Assembly (NCBI RefSeq): GCF_006716645.1
Contig: NZ_VFPL01000001.1
Location: 2,418,001-2,482,000, forward strand
DNA: 64,000 bases
Source: Arcticibacter tournemirensis
GTDB taxonomy: Bacteria; Bacteroidota; Bacteroidia; Sphingobacteriales; Sphingobacteriaceae
Direction of reading: 5' to 3'
This document shows, piece after piece, positions 1 through 10,235 of the stretch; within the stretch, counting starts at the first letter, position 1; each line of letters begins with the position of its first letter. Below the pieces are notes generated by a model. That model saw nothing but the letters and a program-made list of their open reading frames with translations, did no database searches and was not told the DNA's origin. A program made the translations under genes and the position numbers.

Positions 1-1465
1 GGCAGAAGCGAAGTGCTCTGCTGCGGCAGAACGGATAAAAGGCGCCGGTGAACAGGCAATGAGAATTAAAAGCCTTATTGTTTCACTGAAAGAGAAAGAA
101 GCCGCGCTGTTGAAAGATCTGCATGATCTGCTTTCTCGCCTCGGAATAGAATTCGGCGGCAGTGATGTGAACAGAATTGAAACAGTTCTGACCGAACGCA
201 TCGCCCAGTATGCAGCCTTTGAAAAAAGGCTGCAGCATCTTCAGGAGCAGCATGTTCAGGTGAAAAATGAGCTGGAGAAAACCGGCGGTGCGCTTTCAGC
301 GAAGCTGGATGCACAGCTAAAGCAACGCACTGAGCTGAAGAGAGAGGAGGAGTTGCTGGAAGGACTTCTTGCGGAGCGTAAGCAAATGTTTGCTGATATA
401 GATCCGGCCAAAGAGCGGGAACGGCTCAATAACGTGGTCAGGAGTAGCCGGGCGGCTCAAGATGCAGCCCGCGAACTGCTTCAGCAGGTGCAGGAGCAGT
501 TAACAATCGCGGAGTCGAAAGCAGTACAACTGGAACTGGATGTACGCGCTGCCAATGATCAGAGCGGTGCACTTAGGGAAAAGCTGACACATGCACTTGG
601 GGATAAGGGCATATCTTCTGTAGAAGAGCTTTACCAGCATTTTATTCCTGAGGAAGAAGCAGTACGGATACGCGAACTTGAGCGCGATACAGACGCCAGG
701 ATCCGTGCCATACAACAGCTTAGCCTAACGACCCGCGCTGAGTACCTCAGTGAAACGGCCAGGAACCTGACGGACGAGCAGCCGGAGGCATTACAATCGA
801 CATCGGAGGGTTTGGAGCAGCGCATTTCTGCCCTGAACCAGGAAATTGGCAGCCTGAAGCAGATCCTTGACGAGGATGACAGGCTGACGCAGAAGTTCTC
901 GGAGGTAGCAGAGCAGATAAACGTTCAGCAAAAGGAGTTTACACGATGGCTGCGGCTGTCATCGCTGATAGGCTCGGCCGATGGAAAGAAGTTCAGCCGG
1001 TTTGCACAGGGGCTCACCCTGGCGCGGCTTACCGATCTTGCCAATCGCCATCTGTTGAAGCTTAGCGACCGTTACCGGATACTGAAGAGCAGGGAGAAAG
1101 ATCTTGAACTTTTGATTATTGATGGCTATCAGGCGGACGTTGTGAGGCCTATGGCTACTCTTTCGGGCGGCGAAAGCTTCCTGGTGAGCCTTGCGCTGGC
1201 CCTTGGCCTGTCTGACCTGGCCAGCCGGAAAGTCCAGATCAACTCATTGTTTATAGACGAAGGTTTTGGTACCCTCGATTCGGATACCCTTGATGTGGCT
1301 ATTTCTGCGCTGGAAAACCTTCAGGCAAGCGGAAAAACCATCGGGATAATTTCGCACGTGGAGGCTCTGAAAGAAAGGATTGGCACGCAGATACAGGTGA
1401 TTAAGCAGCCGGGAGGTTCGAGCAGGATTAAGCTGCTGAGCTATATGAACGGAACCTTTGTATAG
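1..1465 (+). CDS. sbcC: Exonuclease SbcC, C-terminal part (cut by left edge)
   Basis: The frame is open to the window edge (codons run from base 2 with no stop), so the first ATG at 59 is internal and this is the 3' end of a larger gene. Long alpha-helical coiled-coil sequence rich in Glu, Lys and Gln fills roughly the first 300 residues. Then comes the ABC ATPase C-lobe: signature LSGGESFLVSLALALGL, Walker B SLFIDEGFGTLDSD, and the H-loop GIISHVEAL. This is the arrangement of the SMC/Rad50-like SbcC, which with the SbcD nuclease cleaves hairpins and protein-blocked DNA ends. It is followed 70 bases later by recD, placing two DNA-end-processing machines side by side. sbcD would be expected upstream, outside the window. 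Confidence 0.93.
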   Translation, partial: AEAKCSAAAERIKGAGEQAMRIKSLIVSLKEKEAALLKDLHDLLSRLGIEFGGSDVNRIETVLTERIAQYAAFEKRLQHLQEQHVQVKNELEKTGGALSAKLDAQLKQRTELKREEELLEGLLAERKQMFADIDPAKERERLNNVVRSSRAAQDAARELLQQVQEQLTIAESKAVQLELDVRAANDQSGALREKLTHALGDKGISSVEELYQHFIPEEEAVRIRELERDTDARIRAIQQLSLTTRAEYLSETARNLTDEQPEALQSTSEGLEQRISALNQEIGSLKQILDEDDRLTQKFSEVAEQINVQQKEFTRWLRLSSLIGSADGKKFSRFAQGLTLARLTDLANRHLLKLSDRYRILKSREKDLELLIIDGYQADVVRPMATLSGGESFLVSLALALGLSDLASRKVQINSLFIDEGFGTLDSDTLDVAISALENLQASGKTIGIISHVEALKERIGTQIQVIKQPGGSSRIKLLSYMNGTFV

Positions 1466-1505
1466 CTTTTCTCTTTTTTATGAGGCTGGTGTGCTTTCTC
1501 TGTTG

Positions 1506-1513
1506 TAGCTTTG
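1506..1513 (+). promoter_or_regulatory. Possible -7 element for recDCB (TAGCTTTG)
   Basis: TAGCTTTG matches the Bacteroidota -7 consensus TAnnTTTG. No convincing -33 TTG lies 19-21 bases upstream. The element overlaps a possible TTG codon at 1511, which supports the ATG at 1535 as the real recD start. Confidence 0.3.
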
Positions 1514-1534
1514 GGAACAAGGAACAGCTTTACT

Positions 1535-3292
1535 ATGCGCACAACGAACGATGTTCACCAGCAGTTTGCTTCATTTTTTAAAAGCGAAACGCTTCAGCCC
1601 TTTGCCTACCTGGTTTCCAAAAAGCTGAGTGAAGGCCATATTTGCCTGCCGCTGGACGATGCGGGCGTGCTGAATGAAGAGCTGCCAGCCCATTATAAAG
1701 GATTTATTGAAAAGAGAGAGCGTCTTAAAACTGAGCCCCTGGTGGGAACGGTGCCCGGCGAAAGACAGCCCTTTATCTTATACAACAACTGCCTCTATTT
1801 GCAGCGTTATTTTGCCTACGAATCGCTGGTGCTGGAAAGGATCAGCGACTTTGGTAAAACAGAGGAAACCCGTCTGGCAGAAAGGATGGAGAGCCTGCAT
1901 CCGCTGACCGGCTTTATCAGAGAGTTGTTTGCTCCTAAGGAAACAGCGGCTTCGGGTGCTGATAGCCGTACCGACTGGCAGATGGTGGCTGCACTGAACG
2001 CAGTGCTGAATAATCTCACCATTATCACAGGCGGTCCGGGTACGGGTAAGACGTCGACTGTTGCGAAGATCCTTGCTGTTTTATACTGCATGAATCCCGC
2101 ACTAAGAGTGGCTCTTGCCGCGCCAACGGGAAAGGCTGCCGCCAGAATGGGCGAATCATTAAAGTCGGCTTCTGTTAAACCATCTACTATCCATCGCCTG
2201 TTAGGCTTTGTTCCCGATTCGACATATTTTGAGCATCATCGCTCTAATCCTTTGAATTATGACGTGGTTATCGTGGATGAGGCCTCGATGATCGATGTTT
2301 CCTTGTTTGCGAAGTTGCTCGACGCCATCGGTCCGGACACCCGCCTGGTCCTGTTAGGAGATAAGGATCAGCTGGCTTCCGTAGAGGCGGGAAGCTTATT
2401 CGGCGACTTGTGTCAGGCTCAGGGGCAGCTGAACCTGTTTGGCCGGGAAAGGGCTGCTTTTATCAACTCCCTTATCGGTGATCCGTCCAGGGCCATTGAT
2501 GAAGGCTCGGTCGTTACTGAATCCGAACATCCCCTGTTTCAGCATATCATAGAGCTGCGGCATAGCCACCGGTTTAGCGGCGAAGAGGGAATAGGGCGCT
2601 TTAGTAAGGCTATTATTGCCAGGGACAAGCAAACGTTGAATGATTTTATCGTTTCTTCCGACGCGCAGGTGCTGGTTGATACTGCTTATTCAAGACCGCT
2701 TTTCGAAGAATTTGCCGACGGATATGCAGAGTTTATCAGGGAACAAGATATACGACTTGCATTACAGAAAATGAACCGGCTCAGGGTATTGTGCGCGGTA
2801 AGGGAAGGCGAGCACGGCGTATACCAGTTAAACAGAAGAATAGAGAAATACCTGCAGCAGAAGAAGCTGATCAGGGCAAACGGCGGGTTTTATGAGAATC
2901 GCCCGGTTATTGTTACCGGCAATAACTACACCGTAGGCCTGTACAACGGTGACACCGGAATTGTCAGGGCCGATGAGAAGGGGACGTTGAAAGTATGGTT
3001 TGAGGATGGTGTTGAAGGAATAAAGCCTGTAATCCCTGGTTATATAAGCCAGGCTGAAACTGTGTTTGCGATGACCATCCATAAGAGCCAGGGCTCGGAG
3101 TTTGACCGTGTGCTGATTGTGCTGCCCGACAGCGAGAGCAATGCGATCCTTACAAGCGAGTTACTGTATACAGCCGTAACGCGCGCCAGATCAAAAGTAT
3201 TTTTGCAAGGTTCGGCATCTGTAATTTTGCAGGCCTCTGATCGTTTTGTAAAAAGGGCATCCGGAATTGCCGACAGGTTCAGTGATTATTAA
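1535..3292 (+). CDS. recD: Exodeoxyribonuclease V alpha subunit (RecD helicase)
   Basis: About 585 residues, within the normal RecD range. RecD is the 5'-to-3' superfamily 1B helicase of RecBCD, which processes double-strand breaks for recombination. Visible motifs: Walker A GGPGTGKTS near residue 166, Walker B VVIVDEASMID, motif III LLGDKDQL, and the C-terminal MTIHKSQGSEFD and LLYTAVTRAR motifs that close the UvrD-like ATPase fold. I chose ATG 1535. The frame also allows TTG 1511, but that codon lies inside a likely promoter element. recC begins within 30 bases of the stop and recB follows, so the three subunits form one operon in the order D-C-B. Confidence 0.93.
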   Translation: MRTTNDVHQQFASFFKSETLQPFAYLVSKKLSEGHICLPLDDAGVLNEELPAHYKGFIEKRERLKTEPLVGTVPGERQPFILYNNCLYLQRYFAYESLVLERISDFGKTEETRLAERMESLHPLTGFIRELFAPKETAASGADSRTDWQMVAALNAVLNNLTIITGGPGTGKTSTVAKILAVLYCMNPALRVALAAPTGKAAARMGESLKSASVKPSTIHRLLGFVPDSTYFEHHRSNPLNYDVVIVDEASMIDVSLFAKLLDAIGPDTRLVLLGDKDQLASVEAGSLFGDLCQAQGQLNLFGRERAAFINSLIGDPSRAIDEGSVVTESEHPLFQHIIELRHSHRFSGEEGIGRFSKAIIARDKQTLNDFIVSSDAQVLVDTAYSRPLFEEFADGYAEFIREQDIRLALQKMNRLRVLCAVREGEHGVYQLNRRIEKYLQQKKLIRANGGFYENRPVIVTGNNYTVGLYNGDTGIVRADEKGTLKVWFEDGVEGIKPVIPGYISQAETVFAMTIHKSQGSEFDRVLIVLPDSESNAILTSELLYTAVTRARSKVFLQGSASVILQASDRFVKRASGIADRFSDY

Positions 3293-3318
3293 TTTCTTTG
3301 AGCATTATAGGGTCTGAT

Positions 3319-6300
3319 ATGGCATTGTATTTACAAGTATCTAATTCATTATCTCAACTGGCAAAAAAGCTATGCAGTGATTTGCAGGCACAGGGAAATC
3401 AGGTTTTTCAGCCCTATTATATCGTTACTCAGACTGAAGGGATGAATAACTGGCTGAAGCTCCAGCTGGCCGACAGCATGGGTATTGCTGCAAATTACCG
3501 CTTTCTCAGGCCCAATGATATCGTCTTTAAGATTTATCAGTTGTTGGGCGGCAGATATTCGCAAAGCCTTTCGCCGGAGAACTTGTCGTGGGTGTTTTAT
3601 AAGCTGTTGAACGATAAAGAGTTTAAAGAGAGGTTTGGGAATATAGCGGCTTATTTCGGAGAAGGTTCTGATAAGGAAGTAAAGCGGCTTGCCCTTGCCG
3701 AAAAGGTGGCCGACCTCCTGGACCAGTACCAGATCTACAGGCCCGAAATGGTGCAGGAGTGGAACCGCTCCTCGATTGCTGATGTGAAGGACGATGAATG
3801 GCAGAAGTTTTTATGGATCAGGGCTAAAGAATTAACGAAAGACCGCTTGCCCGACAGGACGCTGATGGGGCAGTTTATCCTGCAGGCGCTTCAGCAGGGC
3901 GACCGCATTGATGACCTAAAGCGGGGCATGCCGGCCGTTCATATTTTTGGCCTCTCGGTTATAACGAGTTATCACCTTCAGCTGTTCAGCGAACTTAGCC
4001 GGTATATCGATTTTTCTTTCCATATCCTCAATCCTGCCCCCTCTGAATACTGGTTCGAAGACAGGAGTGAAAAGCAGATGCTGTTTCTGAAGAAGAAAGG
4101 ACTTGTTAATGCCGATGAGCCGGTGCCGGGCAACCCCCTGCTGACCAGCTGGGGCCGGCTGATACAGAACACCTTCAGCCTGTTCTTCCAAAATGACGCC
4201 CTTATTAACGCATACGATGAGGTCGGTATTGAAGAGCCGGGAGATAAAACGCTTCTGCAATGCATTCAGCAGGATATTTTTTATAACAGGAGTAATGCGG
4301 ACAGGCGACTGATATCACCTGACCATATAAGGGACGGCTCGGTTACCATAAATGCCTGTTATACGGCAGCCAGGGAGGTGGAAGCGCTCTATAATTACCT
4401 GGTACACCTGATAGATAAGCATGGCGAGGTACTGTCGGCACGTGATATTGTGGTGATGGTTAGTGATATAGACGCCTATGCACCTTATATCAGGGCGGTG
4501 TTTAACAATGCTCCTTACTCTTTTCATTATACTATTGCCGACGAGAGCTTTGCGGCAAACGACAGCCTGTCGAACGCCTTGCAGTCGGTACTCCGAATGA
4601 ACCGGCAGACCTTCAAGGCTGAGGAGGTACTGCAATTGCTGGACTCGGGATATATCAGGAAGCGCTTTGCAATCAGTGACCTGAACCTCATCCGGAAGGC
4701 AGTTGACAGAGCCAATATCCGTTTTGGCATGGAAGGGGATAAAGATGATGATACCATATATGTAAGCTGGAAATATGGCATCGAACGGATCATTTATGGT
4801 ATCTGCATGAGCGGTGATGAAGAGTTTAAAGATGAGGATGGTACCGGTTTTTATCCCCTTGAACTGACCGAAGGGCATGCCTCTGCTGAGTTGATTCGAT
4901 TTTGTCATTTTGTACAGGTTCTGATGGACTCTGTAAAAGAGCGGGAGCGGAGCCGCAGTGTTTCTGAATGGGTGGGGTACGTTGAATCGGTTTTGTATGA
5001 TCTGGTATCTGAGCCGGGGGAGGACGCGGGTGAAGACTACGATATTTTATTGAAGCAGCTCGAAAACTACAACGCTTTGAATGAGCTGATAACAGAAAAT
5101 ATCAGCTACGAAGTATTCAGCCATAACTTTCTGCAATCCATTTCCTCTGCTACCCGAAGCAGCTCGTTTGCTACCGGTGGTGTTACTTTTTGTTCGCTCA
5201 TTCCGATGCGAAGTATCCCCTTCAGGGTGGTTGCCCTGCTGGGTCTCAACTTTGATAAGTTTCCAAGGAAAGAAAACCCCTCTAATTTCAACCTGATGGA
5301 AAGGGAAAAAAGAAAGGGCGATCGTAATATCAAGGAGAACGACAAACATCTTTTCCTCGAAACCATTCTTTCTGCACGCGACTATCTCTATATCAGTTAC
5401 ATCGGTCAGAGTACAAAAGATAATACTGTTCTGCCTCCTTCGGCCCTGGTGGATGAACTGGTAGATTATATTGAGGCCGGAGTAGCAGCGGAGGAGCATG
5501 TTCCCATTGTGATACGACAACCGCTGCATAGCTTCAGCCGTAAGTATAACCTTGCCGACGACCGCCTTTATAATTACCTGAATTATAAACAGGGCAATGG
5601 AGAAACGGATGTGCAGGGCGAAAGAAAGGACCCGCCGGCTTTTGATCCGGAGGTGGTTTCCCTTGATGCGCTTGTGAACTTTTTTAAAAACCCGGTTAAA
5701 GGGTATTATAATGATGTCTTAGGTATCTATTTTAATAATGATGAGGTGCTTTTAAGCGATACAGAACTGTTTGAGCTTGATGGGCTCAGCAAGTGGTCGC
5801 TGAAGCAGGACCTGCTTCTTTTGCCCCCTGAAGATATAGAGGTTCTAAAGGATAAACTGGTCAAAAAAGGAGCTTTACCTTTGAAGAATATGGCTGATAT
5901 TGCTTTACGGGACGTGGAAGCAGAGGTTTCGGCGATCCGCGACCTGTTTAATGAATGTACGGGCGGTATGCCCGGGCGTTCGCTGCAAGTGGAAGTAAAC
6001 GTAGGTGATGTCTTACTGAAAGGAAGGGTCAACAGGATCTTTGGCGACCGGATGATCTGTATTTCATGGTCGAAAAAAGAATCGAAGTATCTCCTTGAAG
6101 CTTATCTGCGGTACCTGGCTGTAAGAGCTTCAGGCGCTTTAGTGGACCTGTACTTTATTTCGACTAAGGAAGGCCGTGTTTTTGAGGCCTCGGCCATATC
6201 AGGCTCCGATGCCTTAAGCAGGCTGAAGGAGCTGCTGGATCTGTATAAACAGGGACATAAGGATATGCTGGCTTTTTTTCCGGACTTTGAAATTGAACCA

Positions 6301-6513
6301 TCGAAACTCGCAGACCTGGATGAAGCGGTGTTTCAGAGCATTGCAGATAAGAAGCTCAACTCGTATCCTTTTCCCTGCACCGACGCCTATGTTATGAGAG
6401 AAGCGGGCAATGGGTTCTATAAAAGAGAAGGTGTATTTGAAGAATATAAGATGGCTGCTGAAATGCTGCTGCTGCCGCTAGCGGATATCTTTCCCGGGTA
6501 TTACCAAAATTAA
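3319..6513 (+). CDS. recC: Exodeoxyribonuclease V gamma subunit (RecC)
   Basis: About 1064 residues. RecC is the subunit that splits the duplex and scans for Chi in the RecBCD complex; it has a helicase-like fold without working ATPase motifs. The N-terminal region contains the family segment around VTQTEGMNNWLKLQLAD and RFLRPND. The middle has SLIPMRSIPFRVVALLGLN and FDKFPRKE, matching the RecC/UvrD-like inactive helicase domain, and no Walker A is seen. ATG 3319 is preferred over the in-frame TTG at 3298, which lies only a few bases after the recD stop. recB starts 4 bases after the stop, implying co-translation. Confidence 0.92.
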   Translation: MALYLQVSNSLSQLAKKLCSDLQAQGNQVFQPYYIVTQTEGMNNWLKLQLADSMGIAANYRFLRPNDIVFKIYQLLGGRYSQSLSPENLSWVFYKLLNDKEFKERFGNIAAYFGEGSDKEVKRLALAEKVADLLDQYQIYRPEMVQEWNRSSIADVKDDEWQKFLWIRAKELTKDRLPDRTLMGQFILQALQQGDRIDDLKRGMPAVHIFGLSVITSYHLQLFSELSRYIDFSFHILNPAPSEYWFEDRSEKQMLFLKKKGLVNADEPVPGNPLLTSWGRLIQNTFSLFFQNDALINAYDEVGIEEPGDKTLLQCIQQDIFYNRSNADRRLISPDHIRDGSVTINACYTAAREVEALYNYLVHLIDKHGEVLSARDIVVMVSDIDAYAPYIRAVFNNAPYSFHYTIADESFAANDSLSNALQSVLRMNRQTFKAEEVLQLLDSGYIRKRFAISDLNLIRKAVDRANIRFGMEGDKDDDTIYVSWKYGIERIIYGICMSGDEEFKDEDGTGFYPLELTEGHASAELIRFCHFVQVLMDSVKERERSRSVSEWVGYVESVLYDLVSEPGEDAGEDYDILLKQLENYNALNELITENISYEVFSHNFLQSISSATRSSSFATGGVTFCSLIPMRSIPFRVVALLGLNFDKFPRKENPSNFNLMEREKRKGDRNIKENDKHLFLETILSARDYLYISYIGQSTKDNTVLPPSALVDELVDYIEAGVAAEEHVPIVIRQPLHSFSRKYNLADDRLYNYLNYKQGNGETDVQGERKDPPAFDPEVVSLDALVNFFKNPVKGYYNDVLGIYFNNDEVLLSDTELFELDGLSKWSLKQDLLLLPPEDIEVLKDKLVKKGALPLKNMADIALRDVEAEVSAIRDLFNECTGGMPGRSLQVEVNVGDVLLKGRVNRIFGDRMICISWSKKESKYLLEAYLRYLAVRASGALVDLYFISTKEGRVFEASAISGSDALSRLKELLDLYKQGHKDMLAFFPDFEIEPSKLADLDEAVFQSIADKKLNSYPFPCTDAYVMREAGNGFYKREGVFEEYKMAAEMLLLPLADIFPGYYQN

Positions 6514-6517
6514 ATGT

Positions 6518-9500
6518 ATGTCGTCTGTAAAAGGATTTGAAAGTTTTAATGCTGCTACTGTATCGCTGGAAGGCAGCAACCTGATTGAGGCCAGTGCAGG
6601 CACCGGGAAGACCTATTCAATTGCCATTCTTGTATTACGCCTGGTATTGGAGAAACGCCTTTCGGTAAAGGAAATCCTTATGGTAACCTTTACAAAGGCA
6701 GCTGTAGCCGAACTGGAAGACCGGATCCGTTTGTTTGTGCGGCTCGCCTTTAAAGCTTCGGGGGGCGGAACTATAAAAGATAAAACGATAAGTTCACTGG
6801 TTAACAGGGCGGCAGAGCAGTATGGAATGGAGGAGGTTCAGTCGCTGCTGAAGGAGGCTGTTTTGTTTCTTGATGAGACTTCGGTACTTACCATTCATAG
6901 TTTCTGCCAGATCACGCTTAGTGAATTTGCTTTCGAAACCAGGCAACTGTTTGGTGCTGAAACCCTGCAGGATACCAGCGCCCTGCTTGCCGAAGAGGTG
7001 AACAAGTTTTGGAGAAAGCATGTTACCACGGTTCCGGCTGAGCTGCTGGAGCCTTTGATTGGCGCCGGGCTGTCGCGTGACTCAATCTTGCAAGTGCTTA
7101 AAGAGCATCTCGACGGGAAGAAATATTTTGGATACGCCGAGACTTCGGATTACTCGTTTTGCGAGGAGGATCATCAGCGCTTTATCCGGGAGTTACAGGA
7201 GTTGAAGGCAAGTGAGGTTGAACTGCGGACTTGCCTGACCAGGTATGTGGTGGATAACGCCGAAAATTTAAAGCGTGTAAGTGAGGAAAACAGCAATGCC
7301 CGTAAACACATTTTGCATCTGATAGACGATCCTGAAAGTTTTGTACAGGCCGTAGTTGAGAAGAGAAAGTCGGCTTATATTACGAAGCTCTATCAGGATG
7401 TACTTGATAGATGTGATGAATGTGATGCGGTAGCCGGGCAACGCGACGGGATATTGAAGAATGTTATCAGTCGCTTATACTGCCTTGCTATCAGCAAGGT
7501 ATCGTCGGGTGTGACAGAACATAAACGGCGGAATAACCAGATGTCGTTCGACGACATGATCGTAAACCTGCATGATTCGCTGGTTAAGCGTGATAACCCG
7601 CGCCTTGCAGAAGAGCTCAGGAAGAAATATAAGGCTGTGTTTGTAGATGAGTTTCAGGACACCGACCGCCTGCAATATGAAATTTTTGGTGCAGCGTTTG
7701 GTGAAGGCACCATTTTATTTTACATAGGTGATCCGAAGCAGTCAATTTATGCCTGGAGAAAGGCCGATATCTTTACCTATTTCAAGGCAGGGGAGGCGGT
7801 AGACCACCGGTACGGGATGAATGTTAATTACCGTTCTTCGGCGCCTTATATCGGGGCGATGAACCTGTTCTTTAAACCGGAGCCTGATTTCGATACTTTT
7901 TATTTCAATGAGGCGGAGAACGCTATTGATTATATTGAGATAGAATCACCTGAGGAGAATTTTAGAGGGCAGCTGTGGCGCCATCAATCGCCGGATGCGC
8001 CGATCTCAGTTTGCCAGACGCCTAACAAAGATGCCGTTTATGATGCCGTTGCAGCCCAGGTGATTGCGCTGCTCGATGGTAACGAATATTTGATAGGAGA
8101 AACGGGAAAGGAGAGGGGAATAAGTCCTGCCGATATCGGTATCCTGGTGCGATCTAACCGCGATGGCAAAATCGTAAAAGCGAAGCTTGCCAAATATGGG
8201 ATTCCGGCTGTTACGATAGGTGATGATAAGGTTCTGCAGTCGGACGAGGCACGCTCCCTGCTGTATCTGCTGGAGGCAATGTCTGATATCTCCATGCAGA
8301 ATATTAACAGGGCCCTATTGTCGTCGTTCACGGGCTACAAAACAGAAGACATTCTCACCCTGGATGATGAAAAAGCACTCGAACTTTTCAGAAAGTACAA
8401 GACAAGCTGGGATGAGAACGGCATTTATACTGCGCTGATGGATTTCGTGGCCGACTATTCCGTAACAGAGGTGTTGCTTGCCGGTCATACAGAGAATGGG
8501 GAAAGAATCATTACCAACCTTTTTCAGCTGATCGAATTGCTTCATAAAGTGCAGACCCGGAAAAAGCTGTCGCCCCTGGAGTTGATCAGCTGGCTGAAGA
8601 GAGGGATTGAGGGGATGGAAACCGATGGTGACGAATATGAACTACGGGTAGAAAGCGACGAGGATACGGTAAAGATTGTAACTATACATAAAAGTAAGGG
8701 ATTGGAGTATAATATAGTTTTAGCGCCCTTTCTCGACTTCACTATCGATAACAAAAGACCGTTCTGCAGTTTCAGGGATGCAGAGACAGGAGAGTATGTT
8801 TCTATGAGCCGGGAAGCGATGAGCGAGGAGCAGATCAAGGTTTTATACAATCAGCTCGAGCAGGAAAACAGGAGGCTTTTATATGTTGCTGTGACGCGGG
8901 CCGTTTATAAATGCTTTATTTTTAAGAATGCCTCAGCCCGCCAGTCCACTTTGTCTGTTTTTTATAATGCTTTGGTTCGCAATACATCGCCTTTAATTGA
9001 GTTTTCGGCACCACTTGCCGTTCCCGCAAAATACTTTTTTAATACGGGGGCTAAGCTGCCGCCGCTCATACCAAAAACGAAGGTACGGTTTAGCCTCGCC
9101 GGCGCAAACTGGAGGAGGATGAGTTATTCGATGCTGCGGGCGGAACATGCGCCAGCAAGCCTGGGCCGCGCCGACAGCCGCACAGAGCCTTATGAACGTT
9201 TTGTGTTCAATGAACTGACCAGGGGGGCTAAAACAGGGAACCTCCTTCACTTTATTTTTGAGAATGTGCAGTTTGGCAACAGCAATAACTGGCCTTTTGT
9301 GATTGATGAGGCTGTTAAACGCTTTATTCCCGGTGATTCGGGGCCTTACGCCGATATGCTGAAGCTTTTGCTTGACCATGTACTGCATGTCCGGATAGAG
9401 CTGGGAGGGTTTAATTTCTGCCTGGCAGATGTAGCGCATGGTAACCAGCTTCATGAGTTTGAATTCGACTTTCGGGTACCCATGTTCGAGACGGCGATGC

Positions 9501-9925
9501 TCGAAACTTTATCCGATGAGGGGATGGAAATTCATGTAGACAGCCTGAATAAGCTGGAAGGGCTCATGAATGGAAAAATGGACCTGTTCTTTGAATGGAA
9601 CGGAAAGTTTTTTATCCTTGACTGGAAATCGAACTATCTCGGCAGTTCGATGAGCGATTATTCGGCTGAAGGCGTCGCCGCTGCAATGAATGATAATAAC
9701 TATCATCTTCAGTACCTCATTTATACACTCGCTGCAAAGAAATACCTTGGAAGCAGGTTACCAGGTTTCGACTATGATACTCATTTTGGCGGTGTATTGT
9801 ACTTTTTTGTACGCGGGATCAGGAAGGATAAAGATAACGGGATATTTCTGTACAGGCCTCCTCTTGAGAAAATAGAGAAGCTGGACAAAATATTATCAGG
9901 ACAAGTGGCTGCAGCTGACTTTTAA
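6518..9925 (+). CDS. recB: Exodeoxyribonuclease V beta subunit (RecB helicase-nuclease)
   Basis: 1135 residues, close to the usual RecB length. It is the 3'-to-5' helicase and the only nuclease of RecBCD. Helicase motifs are all present: Walker A region EASAGTGKTYS near residue 30, TFTKAAVAEL, HSFCQ, DEFQDTD near residue 376, GDPKQSIYAWR, NYRSS, and VKIVTIHKSKGLEYNIVLAP. The C-terminal nuclease domain shows GKMDLFFEW followed by FILDWKSNYLG near residue 1034, the conserved D-x-K pair of the RecB nuclease. The gene is last in the recD-recC-recB run and appears intact, so the complex should be functional. Confidence 0.94.
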   Translation: MSSVKGFESFNAATVSLEGSNLIEASAGTGKTYSIAILVLRLVLEKRLSVKEILMVTFTKAAVAELEDRIRLFVRLAFKASGGGTIKDKTISSLVNRAAEQYGMEEVQSLLKEAVLFLDETSVLTIHSFCQITLSEFAFETRQLFGAETLQDTSALLAEEVNKFWRKHVTTVPAELLEPLIGAGLSRDSILQVLKEHLDGKKYFGYAETSDYSFCEEDHQRFIRELQELKASEVELRTCLTRYVVDNAENLKRVSEENSNARKHILHLIDDPESFVQAVVEKRKSAYITKLYQDVLDRCDECDAVAGQRDGILKNVISRLYCLAISKVSSGVTEHKRRNNQMSFDDMIVNLHDSLVKRDNPRLAEELRKKYKAVFVDEFQDTDRLQYEIFGAAFGEGTILFYIGDPKQSIYAWRKADIFTYFKAGEAVDHRYGMNVNYRSSAPYIGAMNLFFKPEPDFDTFYFNEAENAIDYIEIESPEENFRGQLWRHQSPDAPISVCQTPNKDAVYDAVAAQVIALLDGNEYLIGETGKERGISPADIGILVRSNRDGKIVKAKLAKYGIPAVTIGDDKVLQSDEARSLLYLLEAMSDISMQNINRALLSSFTGYKTEDILTLDDEKALELFRKYKTSWDENGIYTALMDFVADYSVTEVLLAGHTENGERIITNLFQLIELLHKVQTRKKLSPLELISWLKRGIEGMETDGDEYELRVESDEDTVKIVTIHKSKGLEYNIVLAPFLDFTIDNKRPFCSFRDAETGEYVSMSREAMSEEQIKVLYNQLEQENRRLLYVAVTRAVYKCFIFKNASARQSTLSVFYNALVRNTSPLIEFSAPLAVPAKYFFNTGAKLPPLIPKTKVRFSLAGANWRRMSYSMLRAEHAPASLGRADSRTEPYERFVFNELTRGAKTGNLLHFIFENVQFGNSNNWPFVIDEAVKRFIPGDSGPYADMLKLLLDHVLHVRIELGGFNFCLADVAHGNQLHEFEFDFRVPMFETAMLETLSDEGMEIHVDSLNKLEGLMNGKMDLFFEWNGKFFILDWKSNYLGSSMSDYSAEGVAAAMNDNNYHLQYLIYTLAAKKYLGSRLPGFDYDTHFGGVLYFFVRGIRKDKDNGIFLYRPPLEKIEKLDKILSGQVAAADF

Positions 9926-9945
9926 AACAACGCGTTTGTCCTGAT
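9895..9945. terminator. Inverted repeat over the recB stop codon
   Basis: ATCAGGACAA (9895-9904) is perfectly complementary to TTGTCCTGAT (9936-9945), a 10-bp stem enclosing the recB stop. There is no clear T run, so this is only a candidate termination structure between the convergent recB and the minus-strand gene at 9954. Confidence 0.3.
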
Positions 9946-9953
9946 ATACTGGC

Positions 9954-10235
9954 TTATATTTCGGCCAGAACAGAAAATGTTTCTAACGAAGATTTATCAG
10001 CTGTCCCCGAAGATGCTTTATCCTGTGTCTTCTCTTTCTTGCGCAGGTTCTTCTTGATTTTCTCTTTAGCTTCTTTGATGATTTTACGATCCTTTTTTTT
10101 CAGTTTCGTCTTATCGGACTCATCTGAGCCAGTGAGCACAGCGAGGGCTGCTTCGGTTTTTTTTATATTATTCTGAAGCTTTTCAACACGCTCTTCCAAT
10201 AAGCGGATTACATCTTTTTCGGTAACTTTTGACAT
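9954..10235 (-). CDS. Small Lys/Glu-rich coiled-coil protein, unknown function
   Basis: 93 residues beginning ATG at 10235. The first 40 residues look like an amphipathic helix (VIRLLEERVEKLQNNIKKTE), followed by a strongly basic stretch rich in Lys (KKDRKIIKEAKEKIKKNLRK) and a Ser/Thr-rich tail. No signal peptide or membrane segment is visible. I do not recognise the family; the charge suggests nucleic-acid or protein binding, but that is inference only. It stands alone, convergent to recB. Codon pattern and a clean start support it as a real gene. Confidence 0.6.
   Translation of the reverse strand: MSKVTEKDVIRLLEERVEKLQNNIKKTEAALAVLTGSDESDKTKLKKKDRKIIKEAKEKIKKNLRKKEKTQDKASSGTADKSSLETFSVLAEI

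Noticed and set aside
4315-4908. 197-codon antisense ORF in recC
   Set aside because: Shadow of recC in another frame; no independent start signals.
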